64,000 bases of DNA, taken from positions 1 through 64,000 of the forward strand of contig NZ_BLZO01000058.1 in NCBI RefSeq assembly GCF_014132355.1. The letters are read 5' to 3'. Position numbers and translations under genes: made by a program. The notes below the pieces were generated by a model. That model searched no databases. It was not told where the DNA came from and was given only the letters and a program-made list of their open reading frames with translations. The stretch is from Okeania sp. KiyG1. Lineage in GTDB: Bacteria > Cyanobacteriota > Cyanobacteriia > Cyanobacteriales > Microcoleaceae. Shown here in pieces: positions 38,901-49,348 of the stretch; positions within the stretch are counted from its first letter, which is position 1; each line of letters begins with the position of its first letter.

Positions 38901-40383
38901 TCTGGTCTGCTACAGTCATCATTAATTTTTCGCGTTCTGCCTTAGCTTTGAGAGTATTAGTTCTAGCTTCCACCAATCTTTCTAGTTCAACAGTGCGATT
39001 TTCCAGTAGTTTGATTCGCTCTGCTTCTAGACGCACCACCCGTTGTTCCAAAACTTCCGTCAACTTGCGAACTTCCTGGGGATTGATAGCTTGCAATACA
39101 CTTGTCTGTGTCACAATGCCTATAAGTTCTCCTTGCTCTCCTGTCACCATTAACCGACGAATGTTGTGCTCTTCCATAATCTGTTGCACAGTCCAGAGTG
39201 AAGCTTCTGGTTTAACTGTCAGGATCGGTTTACTCATCATTGCTTCTGCTATGAAATTGTCTAGATTTAGACCCAATGCCTGAAATCTAACCATATCTCG
39301 CTCAGTCAGCATCCCCACCGGAATTTGCAGTGATTCTGTATCAGGTGCTACAATTACGATGGAACTAATATGGCGATCGCTCATCATTTGGGCAATTGTT
39401 AACAGGGATGTCTCCGGTGTAGCACAAATCACCTTATGGTTCATAACTTCGCGCACTAGACGTAGTCGTAGCAGGTCAGTTGGTTGGCAAATTTGTCGCA
39501 AACTATCGTGGGTAACTAACCCAACCAGATGCCCATCTCTATCTAGAATCGGCAAGTGACGAATCTGATGCTGCTGAAGCAGGTTAATTACAAAAAACAA
39601 ATCGGTAAAATCATCCTCAGGTAGGGTAATGACAGAACGTACCATAATCTGACCTATTACCAAGTGTTGGAGGGGTTGTTGCTGGGCACTTAAGTGGACT
39701 ACATCCCTCTCAGTCATAATACCTACGACCCGCCCTTCCTCAACTACTAATACGCAACTTGACCTTGCCCCTTGATGACGATCTTTTTCTGGTCCATCTG
39801 CAATTTTTGCATCCCTGGTGAGCGATCGCCATTTATTCATTAAGGTAATGGCATCTCTGACTGTTGTCTCCGGATTTACAATCAGGGGATTCCTAATGAT
39901 TGCAGATTTTAGGTCTAGCTGAGTAAGCACTGTGGTGCGAACAGAAACTTGACTAACACAGTTGCATAGAAAGGTAGCTGTAAGGTCTCCCTTGATCAGA
40001 TAATCTGCTGCTCCTAGTTTCATTGCTCGTACTGCAACTCGCTCATCTCCCAATCCAGTCAGTACAATTACAGGTAATCTATCTTTAGGGTAGTGAGTGG
40101 CAATTGCTTCTAAGAACTCCAAGCCATCTCCATCCTGTAGATTTACATCAACCAAGGCTATATTTGGTCGTTCCGAGTACCACATTTCTATTCCTTCTTC
40201 TAAGGTTTCTGCTTCTATTATGCGGTAAGTGCGGTCTGGATCTGATTTAAGATAACGAATGTAGGTAAGGCGATCGACCTCAGAATCATCTAGAAGTAAA
40301 ATAGTTATTGTCGGTGATAAGGCTTCAGGTGTGCTAGCATTGCTGTCACCATTGGGAATGTTGCTATAGCTTGAGTTAGACAT
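35989..40383 (-). CDS. Hybrid sensor histidine kinase: REC-CBS(x4)-GAF-PAS-PAS-HisKA-HATPase-REC-HPt
   Basis: 1464 residues, no membrane segment. Order: receiver domain about 25-150 (VDVNLQDG, phosphorylatable Asp79); four CBS motifs about 160-430 ([69 protein letters not shown]); a coiled coil; GAF about 490-640; PAS about 655-785 and 795-915; HisKA with His940 ([12 protein letters not shown]); HATPase with [13 protein letters not shown] and GTGLGLAI; receiver with Asp1241 ([10 protein letters not shown]); HPt with His1401 ([10 protein letters not shown]). The GAF lacks the Cys-His pair of bilin-binding CBCR domains. CBS pairs usually bind adenine nucleotides, so energy charge or ligand input is inferred. 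Upstream lies a repeat region and then the phytochrome operon. Confidence 0.9.
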   Translation of the reverse strand: MSNSSYSNIPNGDSNASTPEALSPTITILLLDDSEVDRLTYIRYLKSDPDRTYRIIEAETLEEGIEMWYSERPNIALVDVNLQDGDGLEFLEAIATHYPKDRLPVIVLTGLGDERVAVRAMKLGAADYLIKGDLTATFLCNCVSQVSVRTTVLTQLDLKSAIIRNPLIVNPETTVRDAITLMNKWRSLTRDAKIADGPEKDRHQGARSSCVLVVEEGRVVGIMTERDVVHLSAQQQPLQHLVIGQIMVRSVITLPEDDFTDLFFVINLLQQHQIRHLPILDRDGHLVGLVTHDSLRQICQPTDLLRLRLVREVMNHKVICATPETSLLTIAQMMSDRHISSIVIVAPDTESLQIPVGMLTERDMVRFQALGLNLDNFIAEAMMSKPILTVKPEASLWTVQQIMEEHNIRRLMVTGEQGELIGIVTQTSVLQAINPQEVRKLTEVLEQRVVRLEAERIKLLENRTVELERLVEARTNTLKAKAEREKLMMTVADQIRSSLDLQKILDTAVQEIPSLLHCHRAMVYQFHPNSSDTVVAESIAEGERSLLDAEFAHIWVTPEWMEQYRHGHIRVVNNVYESGISPENQEILVRSGLRATLVVPIIVEKELWGLILASHDRAYAWEKDGIDLLQRLSIHIAIAIQQGKAYEQIKVELEERRRAESALNNIETRYSTLAATVPVGIFRTDLTGNCIYVNDRWSQIAGISVEAATGTGWQQALHPDDRVMVATVWEQFLQGKHSGQMEYRLQHPDGTVKWVYAQAVAEWNPERQKIGYVGTITDISSRKQVEETLRKSEAHLKAAQRIGKLGSWEFDLTTGVVAWSEETFRIFGQSPAVKTLTYEGFLELVHPEDRKGIDSAVQTTIATAQPYKIECRIYRPDGCLVYVSARGRPLWDISGKVTHLVGTVQDITERKLAEQQLREAKETAEYANRAKSEFLALMSHEIRTPMNGILGLTHLALQTDLTHYQQDYLAKIQSSAQSLLEIINDILDFSKIEVGKLELESIPFELVQILNQINNVLGLKASEKGLELLFQLEEGIPQYLIGDSLRLTQILMNLASNAIKFTETGSVTIRIELLTYSQETVCLKFQVQDTGIGISPCDLEKLFQSFTQVDASTSRKYGGTGLGLAICKGLVNVMGGNISVESELGKGSIFYFELELGYLWEPDDNFSYPVLSDSRETRFSCMAELEEFQGANILLVEDNAVNQQIARELLQKVGLTVDCATNGKEAIAKVMEQVYDLILMDIRMPGMDGLEATRHIRSLAEEDNSRTQWFATVPIIAMTANAMDIDKAKSSAAGMNYHLSKPVNPQELYETLLKWIIPTNSSSVPRNNIPSVLPENTSVPDTDKLYLPGLNVNLGLEFTGGEWSDYKDILRIFQTSQQKYDAEILTALNCGDLKNALYLVHSLKGAAGNIGAETLYKSAASLHQDLRSETPDLEVLSTKALILAQQFQQVLESIDILLDKFTSQ

Positions 40384-40763
40384 TTTTGTGCTTCTTTGAG
40401 GAAGTAGTCAGTAGGAGTGATAACAATGCGAGTGATGGTAGAGTATTCAACCTATCAGGCCACAATTATTAATGGTAAAGCTTACTACAGCTAGATATAC
40501 TAAATATTTAGATTGGTAAGTCTTGGAAGTAAACTTCTTGATTTGATCGATCTCCTGTATTTGAAAAATAGTTAACAAGTTTTTGTTACTGTATTCATCA
40601 CCCTAAAATATATTGTAGATTATAGTTTAATAGTTATAATCACGCAATACTAAGCATAAAATAAATAAATAGTTACTATACTAGCACGGCAAATATTCTA
40701 ACTGCTGACAAATATTACAGCGCTGTTCAAATTGATGAACCACATCTTCACAAGCAAAATCTT

Positions 40764-40791
40764 GTAGGGACGTTCCATGGAACGTCCCTAC
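40764..40791. repeat. 28-bp perfect palindrome
   Basis: GTAGGGACGTTCC joined to its exact reverse complement at a CATGG-type centre. It lies in the middle of a family F element. Confidence 0.85.
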
Positions 40792-40954
40792 TGTAGTCTA
40801 CCCAAATGAAAACCGCTGTAAATTAATTTTGCACAGGTACTTATACCATTTCTCAAAAGCTTTTCAAACCGTATCTTGAGTAGGGGAGTGGGGGAGTAGG
40901 TAGGGACGTTGCATGCAATGTCCGTACAGAGAAAGTAGTTCTTGTTAATGATTT

Positions 40955-41166
40955 ATATCAATTTGAAAAAAGAATGCTACAAAAAGGTAGACCTTGCTCG
41001 GATATGCTTAAAAATAGCTTATCCAGTTCATTTTAGATAGTTATTTATATTGTTTTCCCTTTTTTTCAATATTTATCCCTTCTTCCTTCTTTCCTCTTCC
41101 TTCTTTCGTAGGGACGTTGCATGCAACGTCCCTACCATTTGTAACAAACATTTATCACGCTTAGTA
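40955..41166. mobile_element. MITE-like element, family D
   Basis: TATCAATTTGAAAAAAGAAT and GCTACAAA at the left; TTTGTAACAAACATTTATCA at the right. It carries a 28-bp palindrome at 41108-41135 (arms GTAGGGACGTTGC). The neighbouring family C element starts six bases after it. Confidence 0.55.
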
Positions 41167-41171
41167 TTATA

Positions 41172-41330
41172 TCATGTCCGCTGGGGCGCGTTTGTGTAAA
41201 ATCAAGGGTGAATATCTACAGAAAATTTACGTTTTTTCAAGCTTTTAAGCCTTCTTCCCTCTTCCTTCTTCCAACTTCGGTCTTCCTTCTTCCTTACTTC
41301 ACTATACAATACCGATGCTACCGGACATGA
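41172..41330. mobile_element. MITE-like element, family C
   Basis: TA-TCATGTCCG and CCGGACATGA-TA ends. The interior resembles 29642-29792 (GTTTGTGTAAAAT, CTACAGAAAATTTACG, ACAATACCGATGCTACCGG) apart from different TTCTTCC-type heptamer runs. Confidence 0.75.
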
Positions 41331-41451
41331 TATTACTGATTTTGAAAATACAACAGATTCGGTGGTATTTTAGGTAAAAAGATGAACGATTAAGTGCGAG
41401 CATCTTGCCCGTCACAGAGGTACGTCATTGAGATGAAATATTCTGTATAAC

Positions 41452-41909
41452 TCAACAATTAGGCAAAATAGCTGTTTCAAACCAATAGGACAAAAAATCT
41501 TCTATGTTTTTGCTAAAAGTTTTAATATTCACTGGTTTTTCCATATAGCTATTCACTCCCTGTTCATAACAAATTTGAATATCTTTAGTATTTGATGAAG
41601 TTGAAAATACAACTATAGGAATAATTTTTAATTTTTGATGATTCTTGATAATTTTAATTACTTCTCGTCCATCAGTTCCTGGCATATCTAAATCTATTAA
41701 AATCAGTGTAGGACGAGGAGCTATTTCAGGAGAATACTCTCCTGTCTGGAAAACAAAATCTAATGCGTCATCTCCATCTACACATCGATATATAGGATGT
41801 TCAAAACCTTGTTTTTTCAGAAGTCGGATCAATGTAGTATAATCTTCTTCACTATCTTCAACTATTAACAAAGATAAATCTTTTTTTGTTTATTTAATAA
41901 TGCATTCAT
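41452..41909 (-). CDS. Rcp1-like response regulator, one-base loss in an A7 run near the start
   Basis: Single receiver domain, 152 codons if one A is restored. From the ATG at 41909 the frame reads MNALLNKQKK and then leaves frame at an A7 run (41881-41887 on the plus strand as T7). With one more A it continues DLSLLIVEDSEEDYTTL, giving the standard Rcp1 N-terminus with the acidic pair. Downstream: LILIDLDMPGTDG (phosphorylatable Asp), VVFSTSS and MEKPVN (Lys). As sequenced, only a TTG at 41871 could start the conserved part. The ATG is six bases after the phytochrome stop, the usual phytochrome-Rcp operon. Either a sequence error, slippage-dependent expression, or a recent frameshift. Confidence 0.75.
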
Positions 41910-41915
41910 TAATAA

Positions 41916-44192
41916 TTAATTCTCCGATAATTTGACATAGAAAGTTGTTCCTTCTCCATAATTAGACTCCAGCCAAATTTTACCACCATGACGTTCAATA
42001 ATTTTTTTAACTATTGTTAAACCTACCCCTGTACCGTCACCAAACTTATCTTTTCCATGTAATCTTTTAAAAAGTTTAAAAATTGTCTCTATATGCTTTT
42101 CTCGAATACCTATGCCATTATCTTTGACGTATATAAAACAGGCAGATTCTTCCGTGTATTTATAACCAACTTCTATAATTTTATGATTTTTTTATTATAT
42201 TTAATCCCATTATTAATTAAGTTGCTAAATACTTCTTCCATGAGAATTTTATCACCATAAATCACTGGCAAATTATTCTTTTTATAATTTCAATAGATTC
42301 ATTAGGTTTACTCATTCTAATAACTTCTGCCACATTTTCAATTAATTCATTCAAATTAATTGGAGATTTATTAAGCTCCTGACGACCCAAATGGGAAAGA
42401 AACAATAAAGCGTTAATTAAATCCTCCATTCGTTGACTTAAACGCACCAATGTCTCTAATTTATCTCGACCATCTTGGTCAAGAATTTCTCCATAATCTT
42501 CCATCAAAAATGTAGAATAATTATGAATACCCCGCAACGGCTCTTTTAGATCGTGGGAAGCAATATAAGTAAAAGAATCTAAATCACTATTACTTTCTTC
42601 TAGTTCAAGATTTATTTCTGCTAATTCAGCTACTCTCTTTTGTGCTAATTCAGTCATTCTCCGCATCACAATTCCCAAAATTGTACTTTTGAGTTCTTGT
42701 ACTGCTTCTATTTCATAAGATTGCCAAGGTAAAGAATGACATTCAACTGCTTCCAGCCATTTTGCAAAAGATTTCCTAGGCAAAAGTGTTATTGTACCAT
42801 CCGACTCAATTTTACCAGGTTTTTTGGGATTTCCAGCCCAACTAACTGTTTGACTTACTTCTGGGCGAAACCATAACAGATAATTTTTTGAACTTTAGTA
42901 ATTTCTAACACTAATAAACCACTAGCAATCTCTTTAAATTCATTAGCTGGAGGATAAATTTTCGGCAAAGAATCTGTGTAATATACATCAGTCTTTATTT
43001 GAAGTTTAACCCAATTAAGCAAAGGTTCAATTTCTTCATCTTTGAGAGTTTCTCCGATTTTTTGCACTTTTCCTTCTACATAAACTATTGCTCCTGTTGC
43101 CCCTACTATTGTTAATAATTTTTCTCCAATATTTTTGAAGGCCATCAATAAATTTTCAGACTCAGAAATAGCTGATATTACTTGAGATTGTATGGATTTT
43201 AGATGAATTTTATAATCTAAATTATCATGTTGTTCTTTTGTCGTAATATGAACAGACATTACTTGTCCAAAAAAATCACAAACTGTTCGTAAATTGTAGG
43301 GAATATATTTAGTTGAGTAGTGATGACAAGCAATCAATCCCCATAATTTTCCTTCTTTTAATAAAGAGATTGACATAGAAGCTTTTACACCCATATTCTG
43401 GAGATATTCTATATGAATTGGGGAAACACTCCGCAACACAGAAAAGCTTAAATCTAGGGGTTGGTTGGTCAAAGGATTATTTTTAGGCAACAGCTCCACA
43501 GATTGATAGTTAATATCTGGAATAATTCGCAGATAATTAACATTGTAAAGATGTCTTGCTGGTTGAGGAATATCAGTCGCGGGATAATGTAAACCTAAAT
43601 ATGGCTCTAATTCTTCTTGTTTATCTTCAGCAATAACTTCTCCTGAATTATCGGCATGAAACTTATATATCATCACCCGGTCTAACCCTGTCAATCGACG
43701 AATTTCTCTAACTACAATTGAACAAAGCTCCTGTAAGTTTGCAGACTTCTGAATCCGAGTAATAGTGTGGCAAGTGAGTTTATAAAATTGGAAAAAATCT
43801 TGTTCTGATTCAATTTTACAAGGTTCAAGTTCTACAATTACTACCCCGTTATTGCGATGTACAATACTGTTAAAAATTTTGGTTTCATTCCCACATTTTA
43901 TAGATAATTTTAGTGGGTTTAAATATTCAAAATCTCCTGTTAAACTATTACGAATACAATCTATTTGTCGATTTTCTAATAGATATTTTATATTTTGTTT
44001 TAGTAGATTTTCTGGGAGAATATTTAGCCATTTTTCTGTGTTACTACTAACTTGAATAATATCCAATTCTGGTTCTTGTAAAACTAGCAATACCCCATGA
44101 GGTTGAATCGAACCAGGAATATGAATTTGTTCGCGGTCGCAATTAGTTAAATTTACTGTTTCTGCAGTTATAATTTCAGTTTTATTGCTCAT
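41916..44192 (-). pseudogene. Bacteriophytochrome histidine kinase with three one-base losses in poly-A runs
   Basis: The first frame (42855-44192) holds PAS-GAF-PHY: NLTNCDREQIHIPGSIQPHG with Cys18 at the biliverdin attachment position of BphP/CphB proteins, YPATDIPQPAR, and LRSVSPIHIEYLQNMGV, where Cph1-type phytochromes have the GAF cysteine and this protein has Ile. Frame shifts occur at A6 (42884-42889), A5 (42279-42283) and A7 (42187-42193). Adding one A at each restores one protein: LWFRPEVSQTVSWAGNP, FTYIASHDLKEPLRGIHN (HisKA), YGDKILMEEVFSNLINNGI, KDNGIGI and GDGTGVGLTIVKKI (HATPase), and LSEN stop at 41916. Total about 760 residues, the family length. No other lesion is visible. The Rcp gene follows six bases on. 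Confidence 0.85.
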
Positions 44193-44604
44193 TACTTCTA
44201 GTTTTAAGTTGGTATAAAGAAGGAAGAGAGTTCAAGAATTTAGAATTTAGAATTTAGAATTTAGAATTACCGAATAATTAATAATTAATAATTAAATAAT
44301 TCTGGTTTAAAGCCTCAATTTTTAGGTAATATCATGTCTGGTTAAATACTTATACTTTAGAGGAAGGAAGGCAGAAGGGAAGAAAAAGTTAAAAGGAGTA
44401 AGGTTTTTTTATCACTGATTATCCGGACATGATATGACACCAATTTCTATCTATTAATGCTATACTTCAACAGTCAAATATTTACCAAGAATCAAAGTCT
44501 TTTTTTGACAATTATTAGTCGATTAGTATAGATTAAATTTTTCCTACTTTTAACCTCATCTCCCACACCTCCCACACTCCCAGCACTCCCCACACCCTGA
44601 CTAT
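44193..44604. other. Intergenic region with family A and family C fragments
   Basis: 44233-44325 has repeated GAATTTA units and TTACCGAATAATTAATAATT (left end of a reverse family A copy). 44332-44432 is the smallest family C element (TCATGTCTGG...CCGGACATGA, 101 bp). A CCCACAC run near 44560 precedes the 3' end of pepP. No gene. Confidence 0.6.
44332..44432. mobile_element. MITE-like element, family C, smallest copy
   Basis: TA-TCATGTCTGG at the left, TCCGGACATGA-TA at the right, with an internal GGAAGGAAGG run and no frame. Confidence 0.7.
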
Positions 44605-45915
44605 TTAATCCTCTAATTCCTCAATTAATTTTGGAACTCCCGCAGTTAATACTTCATTTCCTTCAGCAGTAACTAAAACATCATCCTCAATTCTAACTCC
44701 AATTCCACGCCAACGGTCATACACTTCCGGTTGACCTTCAACTGATTTAATATTCGGTCCTATATAAATACCAGGTTCCACAGTTAAAACTTGCCCTGGT
44801 TGTAAATTTTGCGGTTCTTCTCCCCACTGATAAACACCCACATCATGTACATCCAAACCTAACCAATGTCCGGTTCTGTGCATATATAAATGCTTATATT
44901 TTTCCTTTTCAATTATTTCATCAATATTACCTTTTAACAATTTTAAATCAATCAAACCTTCCACTAATACTCGTACTGCTGTATCGTGAAATTGTTTATA
45001 AGGGTTTCCTGGTTTTACTTCAGCAATTGCTGCTTGTTGCGCTCTTAAAACCAACTCATAAATAACCTTTTGTTCCGGTGTAAATTTTCCACTGATAGGA
45101 AAAGTCCGAGTAATATCAGAATTATAATAATTGTAGGCAGCTCCAGCATCAATTAACAACAAATCATTTTCTTGCATTTGCCGATTATTTTCTATGTAAT
45201 GAAGAATGCAAGAATTAGCACCAGAAGCAACAATAGAAGGATAAGCAGGAGTAGCTCCATGACAAGAAAAAATATACTCCATTTCAGATTGAACTTGATA
45301 TTCAAACTGCCCCACTTGAGCAAACTTCATCGCATGGTTATGAGCATCAACAGCAATATCAGCAGCTTTCCGCATTTGTTCTAATTCCGCAGTACTTTTC
45401 AGCAAACGCATCGGATGTAAAACCGTACCCGCATCTTGAATAGCGATCGGTCCAGTACCAGTTCTCGGATAGACCCGCATCAAATTTTGCCAATGTCGAA
45501 GAATTGTTTCATTGAAGTTGCGATCGCGTCCTAAGCGATAATAAATTTTATCTGCCTTTTTCAAATATTCAGGTAACTTTTTATTCAGTTCATTAATAGA
45601 AAAAGCTGCATCAGCACCATACTTTTCCTTAGCAACTTCCACACCAGCGCGATAACCACTCCAAGTTTCTTTTAATTGGTCTTTTGGTTGCACAAACAGA
45701 ACAAATTTATGCTTTTCATGGTGTGGTGCAATAACTGCCACAGCTTCCGGTTCATTAAAACCAGTTAAATAAAAAAAATCGCTATCTTGACGATAAGCAT
45801 ATTCTACATCATTGTGCATGACAGCCATCGGCGCACTTCTAAATATAGCCGTACCATTGCCAATTTTTGTCATTAATTGTTTGCGTCTTTGTTTATATTC
45901 TGTTGAAATTGCCAT
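44605..45915 (-). CDS. pepP: Xaa-Pro aminopeptidase (aminopeptidase P, M24B)
   Basis: 436 residues, the usual length. Removes N-terminal residues ahead of proline. N-terminal creatinase-like domain (DSDFFYLTGFNEPEAVAVI), then the pita-bread fold with dinuclear metal ligands: LLIDAGAAYNYYNSDITRT (two Asp), MHRTGHWLGLDVHD (His), LTVEPGIYI (Glu) and IGVRIEDDVLVT (Glu). All are present in order. Cytosolic. It is monocistronic, with repeat DNA on both sides. Confidence 0.93.
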   Translation of the reverse strand: MAISTEYKQRRKQLMTKIGNGTAIFRSAPMAVMHNDVEYAYRQDSDFFYLTGFNEPEAVAVIAPHHEKHKFVLFVQPKDQLKETWSGYRAGVEVAKEKYGADAAFSINELNKKLPEYLKKADKIYYRLGRDRNFNETILRHWQNLMRVYPRTGTGPIAIQDAGTVLHPMRLLKSTAELEQMRKAADIAVDAHNHAMKFAQVGQFEYQVQSEMEYIFSCHGATPAYPSIVASGANSCILHYIENNRQMQENDLLLIDAGAAYNYYNSDITRTFPISGKFTPEQKVIYELVLRAQQAAIAEVKPGNPYKQFHDTAVRVLVEGLIDLKLLKGNIDEIIEKEKYKHLYMHRTGHWLGLDVHDVGVYQWGEEPQNLQPGQVLTVEPGIYIGPNIKSVEGQPEVYDRWRGIGVRIEDDVLVTAEGNEVLTAGVPKLIEELED

Positions 45916-46543
45916 ATTTTTTAGAAGTAAGAAAGAATCAGAAAGAAGGAAAATATTTTGATTTTGGGATAAATATTTATATTAAATACCCAAATTTTTG
46001 CTATTTCAAACTATAGCATTAACATTCTATTTCATATAGCGGTTGAAGGAAAGGGCATGAGCTCAAATCCGGTTGAATACTTATTATATAGTTGAGAGTG
46101 GGGGACCCACCCTAACCCCGACCGTGGAGGGGAAGAGGGAGTGGGGGAGTAGGGGAGATTAAATAGACATCTTCAATAATAAAAAATCAATATCTATATC
46201 GTACAGAAATTATAAATTATTTCCCTGTAGGGACGTTGCATAAGAGCATCCCTACTATGCATGAAGGAGATGTCTAATATTGAAGTAATTTAAGAAATTA
46301 TAAACAGATATTAGACTTGTCGTTTTATAACTTAAAAAATCCCCAAAAACCTTGTTCTGTAATAATTGTAGCTATGGGAGAGTAAAAATGCTTGGAATTA
46401 TTCCTCTGTCTAGGTTAGAGCGATTTTTTTCCTTTATTTAGCGACAACTCTATTATATAACCGGATTCTATGTGCAACCCCACCGGATTTGATATGAAAA
46501 GTTCAAAAGCTTAAAACTCAGACAACACCAGATTTTTTCTTTT

Positions 46544-46808
46544 ATACCAAGGGTGAAAAAAGAATGTTACAAATAATAAGCAGTATTAAAATAATTTGTA
46601 GGAAATATCTATTGGACGAAAAAGATAAATTACTACATAAGAATACGACTCTGTCCTCCTATCTTCCCCTCCCTCCCCTCCTGGGAGGAGGGGCGAGGGT
46701 GGGTTGGGAGGGGAGGGGCGAGGGGTGGGTTGGGAGGGGAGGGGCGAGGGGTGGGTTGACTCAATCGCAGTCACCTAAATATTTGTAGCAAAGATTTATC
46801 AAACTGGT
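46544..46808. mobile_element. MITE-like element, family D
   Basis: TACCAAGGGTGAAAAAAGAA and TGTTACAAA at the left; TTTGTAGCAAAGATTTATCA and ACTGGTA at the right. The centre holds three GGGAGGGGAGGGGCGAGGG direct repeats. Confidence 0.65.
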
Positions 46809-46834
46809 ATTATTCCTGGCATTGGTGAATGCTT

Positions 46835-47041
46835 CATTAATTGATAATTGATAATGGATAATTGATAATTACCTCGGGTTTTAACCGTTACGGAATTGAA
46901 TATAAGGAAATATAAATTATTTCTTCTCTTGGTCGATTGGATATGGCGAGGAAACCCATCCATCCCTCGACCGCTTTTTCCCTTAAAGGGGAGGCTTCAA
47001 GGCGCGAATTATTTAATTATTAATTATTAATAATTCAGTAA
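46835..47041 (+). mobile_element. MITE-like element, family A (full form)
   Basis: ATTGATAATTGATAATGG, AATTACCTCGGG, GTTACGGAATTGAATATAAG, the GGTCGATTGGATATGGCGAG/CCATCCCTCGACCGC hairpin, then GCTTCAAGGCGCG and TTAATTATTAATAATTCAGT. It shows GAATATAAGGAAATAT uninterrupted, which serves as the empty site for the nested insertion at 8297-8436. Confidence 0.7.
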
Positions 47042-47461
47042 TGCTTTTGTTTTAAATCTCTATAAAAAAACTCATAGTTGTACTGTTCATAAATATTGAA
47101 GGGCATTACCTAATCACCAACCCCTTATTCTTTCTTCCTTATCTCCTAGATAACTAAAGACTTACTTCTTTCCTCTTCCTTCTTCCTTCTTCCTTCTTCC
47201 TTCTTCCTTCTTTCTTCTTCTTTGTCTCCTAGAGAACTAAAACCTTCCTTCTTCCTTTTTCCTTCTTCCCGCTATATTAAAAGAACCAAAAATTAAGCAC
47301 AAAAACTACTTAACTTTCAGTTCTTTTTTAAGACACTATATTTCACACTTCAACTATTAGTAAATTAGGTAATGTATCATCATAAACCTACTAAATTAAC
47401 TGAAGTGTAAAACCTCAATTACGCTGATAGCTGATAGCTAACCGCTGAAGTGCTTCTTTAA

Positions 47462-49348
47462 TTACATGATGGGAACAAAACGTTCTTTTTCTGGAACATT
47501 AGTGTACTCAGCGACAATTTGTCGGAACTCATCACCATCAATAGTTTCTTTCTCAACGAGCAGATCGACTAAACGATCTATAACAACCCGGTTCTCACGC
47601 ATTATATTACAAGCGTGCTCATAACAATGCTCAACAATAGTGCGAACTTGATCGTCAATACGAGAAGCGATCTCATCAGAATATTCTGAACGAGTCATTA
47701 GGTCGCGACCCAAAAACACCTCACTTTGTTGAGTTTCCAGAGACATCGGACCAAGATCGGACATACCATAACGAGTCACCATTTGACGTGCCATCCCTGT
47801 AACCTGTTGGAGGTCATTACCAGCACCAGTTGTCACCTCAGCATCACCAAAAATAACCTTCTCAGCAGCACGACCACCAAGAGCGCCAGTAATACGAGCC
47901 AAAATTTGTGACCTCGAGATTAAACCTTGGTCTTCACTAGGCATAAACCAGGTGAGACCACGAGCTTGACCACGGGGAATCAAAGTAACTTTTTGCACGG
48001 GGTCATGCTCTTTCATCAAAGTACCAACGATCGCATGACCAACCTCGTGATAACCAATTAACCGCTTGCTCTTACCATCCATAAGTGGAGTTCCCTCCAT
48101 ACCTGCGACCACCCGGTCTACAGCATCATCAATTTCCGGCATAGTAATTGCTTCTTTACGACGACGAGCAGTGAGAATTGCCGCTTCATTCAACAAGTTG
48201 GCCAAATCTGCACCTGTAAAACCAGGAGTACGACGAGCGATCGCATCTAGGGATACTTCTTCACTGATTTTTTTGTCGCGAGCGTGAACTTCCAGAATTG
48301 ACAAACGACCTTTAATGTCGGGAGCATCAACACCAACTTGACGGTCAAACCTACCTGGACGTAATAATGCAGAATCTAATACATCAGGGCGGTTAGTAGC
48401 AGCAATAATAATGATACCAGTGTTACCCTCAAAACCATCCATTTCTGTCAACAACTGGTTAAGAGTTTGTTCCCTTTCATCATTACCACCACCGATACCA
48501 GCACCACGTTGTCTACCCACCGCATCAATTTCATCAATAAAGATAATACAGGGAGCATTTTCCTTTGCTTTTTTGAACAGGTCACGAACGCGGGAAGCAC
48601 CCACACCCACAAACATTTCCACAAATTCCGAACCAGAAATACTGAAAAATGGAACACCAGCTTCACCAGCGATCGCCTTGGCCAACAAAGTTTTACCAGT
48701 TCCCGGAGGGCCAACTAACAGCACACCTTTAGGAATTCGCGCTCCCACTGCAGTAAATCTTTCTGGTTTTTTGAGGAAAGTCACAACTTCTTGTAATTCT
48801 TCCTTGGCCTCATCAACTCCAGCCACATCATCAAACAGTACACCTGTTTTCGCCTCCATTGAGAAGCGGGCCTTAGACTTACCAAAATTCATTGCTTGTC
48901 CAGGGCCACCAGGAACGTTACTGGAGCGACGGAAGAGGAAAAATAGACCGACAATTAATAAAACTGGGAAAACCAAATTTCCTAATAAGCCCCATATTGC
49001 CCCTTCATTGCGTGGGGGATGGCTGTCAAAGCTGATATTTGCCTCTCGTAGACGAGAAATTAGGTCTGGGGAATTGGCTGGTAAATCTACTCGTAATCGT
49101 TGGACTCGATTATCTAGTTCTGGATCTACTGCTTCAACAATAGCTGTACGGCCACCCTCATAAAGGTCTACGCTTGTAACTCGGTCTGCTTGTAAGTAGT
49201 CCAAGAATCGACCATAGCTCATCCGGGTACTGGCGGTATTGCTACCCATGTTTGCTACTGTTGGGGAGAATGCTCCTTGCCAGATAAAAAAGCCGATGAC
49301 TAGAGCTGGTAAACTCCAAAGTACAATTGTTCTCCAAGAAATTTTCAT
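47462..49348 (-). CDS. ftsH: ATP-dependent zinc metalloprotease FtsH (FtsH2/Slr0228 type)
   Basis: 628 residues. Thylakoid or plasma-membrane AAA protease; the closest cyanobacterial type removes damaged photosystem II D1 protein. Two membrane segments (about 7-27 and 117-138: [20 protein letters not shown]) bracket an exposed loop. AAA domain: Walker [10 protein letters not shown] with Lys219, pore loop region [10 protein letters not shown], Walker [12 protein letters not shown], and second region of homology [10 protein letters not shown]. Protease: HEVGH at 434-438 (His434, Glu435, His438) and the third zinc ligand in [12 protein letters not shown]. The C-terminal [17 protein letters not shown] is typical. 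Similarity to the Slr0228 sequence as I recall it is high throughout. Single gene. Confidence 0.95.
   Translation of the reverse strand: MKISWRTIVLWSLPALVIGFFIWQGAFSPTVANMGSNTASTRMSYGRFLDYLQADRVTSVDLYEGGRTAIVEAVDPELDNRVQRLRVDLPANSPDLISRLREANISFDSHPPRNEGAIWGLLGNLVFPVLLIVGLFFLFRRSSNVPGGPGQAMNFGKSKARFSMEAKTGVLFDDVAGVDEAKEELQEVVTFLKKPERFTAVGARIPKGVLLVGPPGTGKTLLAKAIAGEAGVPFFSISGSEFVEMFVGVGASRVRDLFKKAKENAPCIIFIDEIDAVGRQRGAGIGGGNDEREQTLNQLLTEMDGFEGNTGIIIIAATNRPDVLDSALLRPGRFDRQVGVDAPDIKGRLSILEVHARDKKISEEVSLDAIARRTPGFTGADLANLLNEAAILTARRRKEAITMPEIDDAVDRVVAGMEGTPLMDGKSKRLIGYHEVGHAIVGTLMKEHDPVQKVTLIPRGQARGLTWFMPSEDQGLISRSQILARITGALGGRAAEKVIFGDAEVTTGAGNDLQQVTGMARQMVTRYGMSDLGPMSLETQQSEVFLGRDLMTRSEYSDEIASRIDDQVRTIVEHCYEHACNIMRENRVVIDRLVDLLVEKETIDGDEFRQIVAEYTNVPEKERFVPIM

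Larger units (their letters stand above)
40384..41451. other. 1.07-kb intergenic region with palindromes and three element families
   Basis: Contains family F element 40722-40817 around a 28-bp perfect palindrome (40764-40791), a broken palindrome near 40902, family D element 40955-41166 holding another 28-bp palindrome (41108-41135), and directly after it family C element 41172-41330. 40384-40720 is AT-rich and probably holds the promoter of the hybrid kinase. Confidence 0.65.
45916..47461. other. 1.5-kb intergenic region with several elements
   Basis: 46220-46255 is a broken GTAGGGACGTTGC palindrome. 46544-46808 is family D. 46835-47041 is a forward family A copy. 47165-47270 is a TTCCTTC heptamer run. 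TCAACTATTAG-type DNA follows to the ftsH end. 46660-46760 is G/C-rich with repeated GGGAGGGGAGGGGCGAGGG. No credible gene; the frames here come from repeats. Confidence 0.65.

Noticed and set aside
46564-46788. 74-residue frame and its antisense partner
   Set aside because: Both lie inside a family D element and its GGGAGGGGCGAGGG repeats.
48411-49163. 250-residue plus-strand frame antisense to ftsH
   Set aside because: Shadow of a highly conserved gene; serine/arginine-rich low-information translation and no ribosome site.
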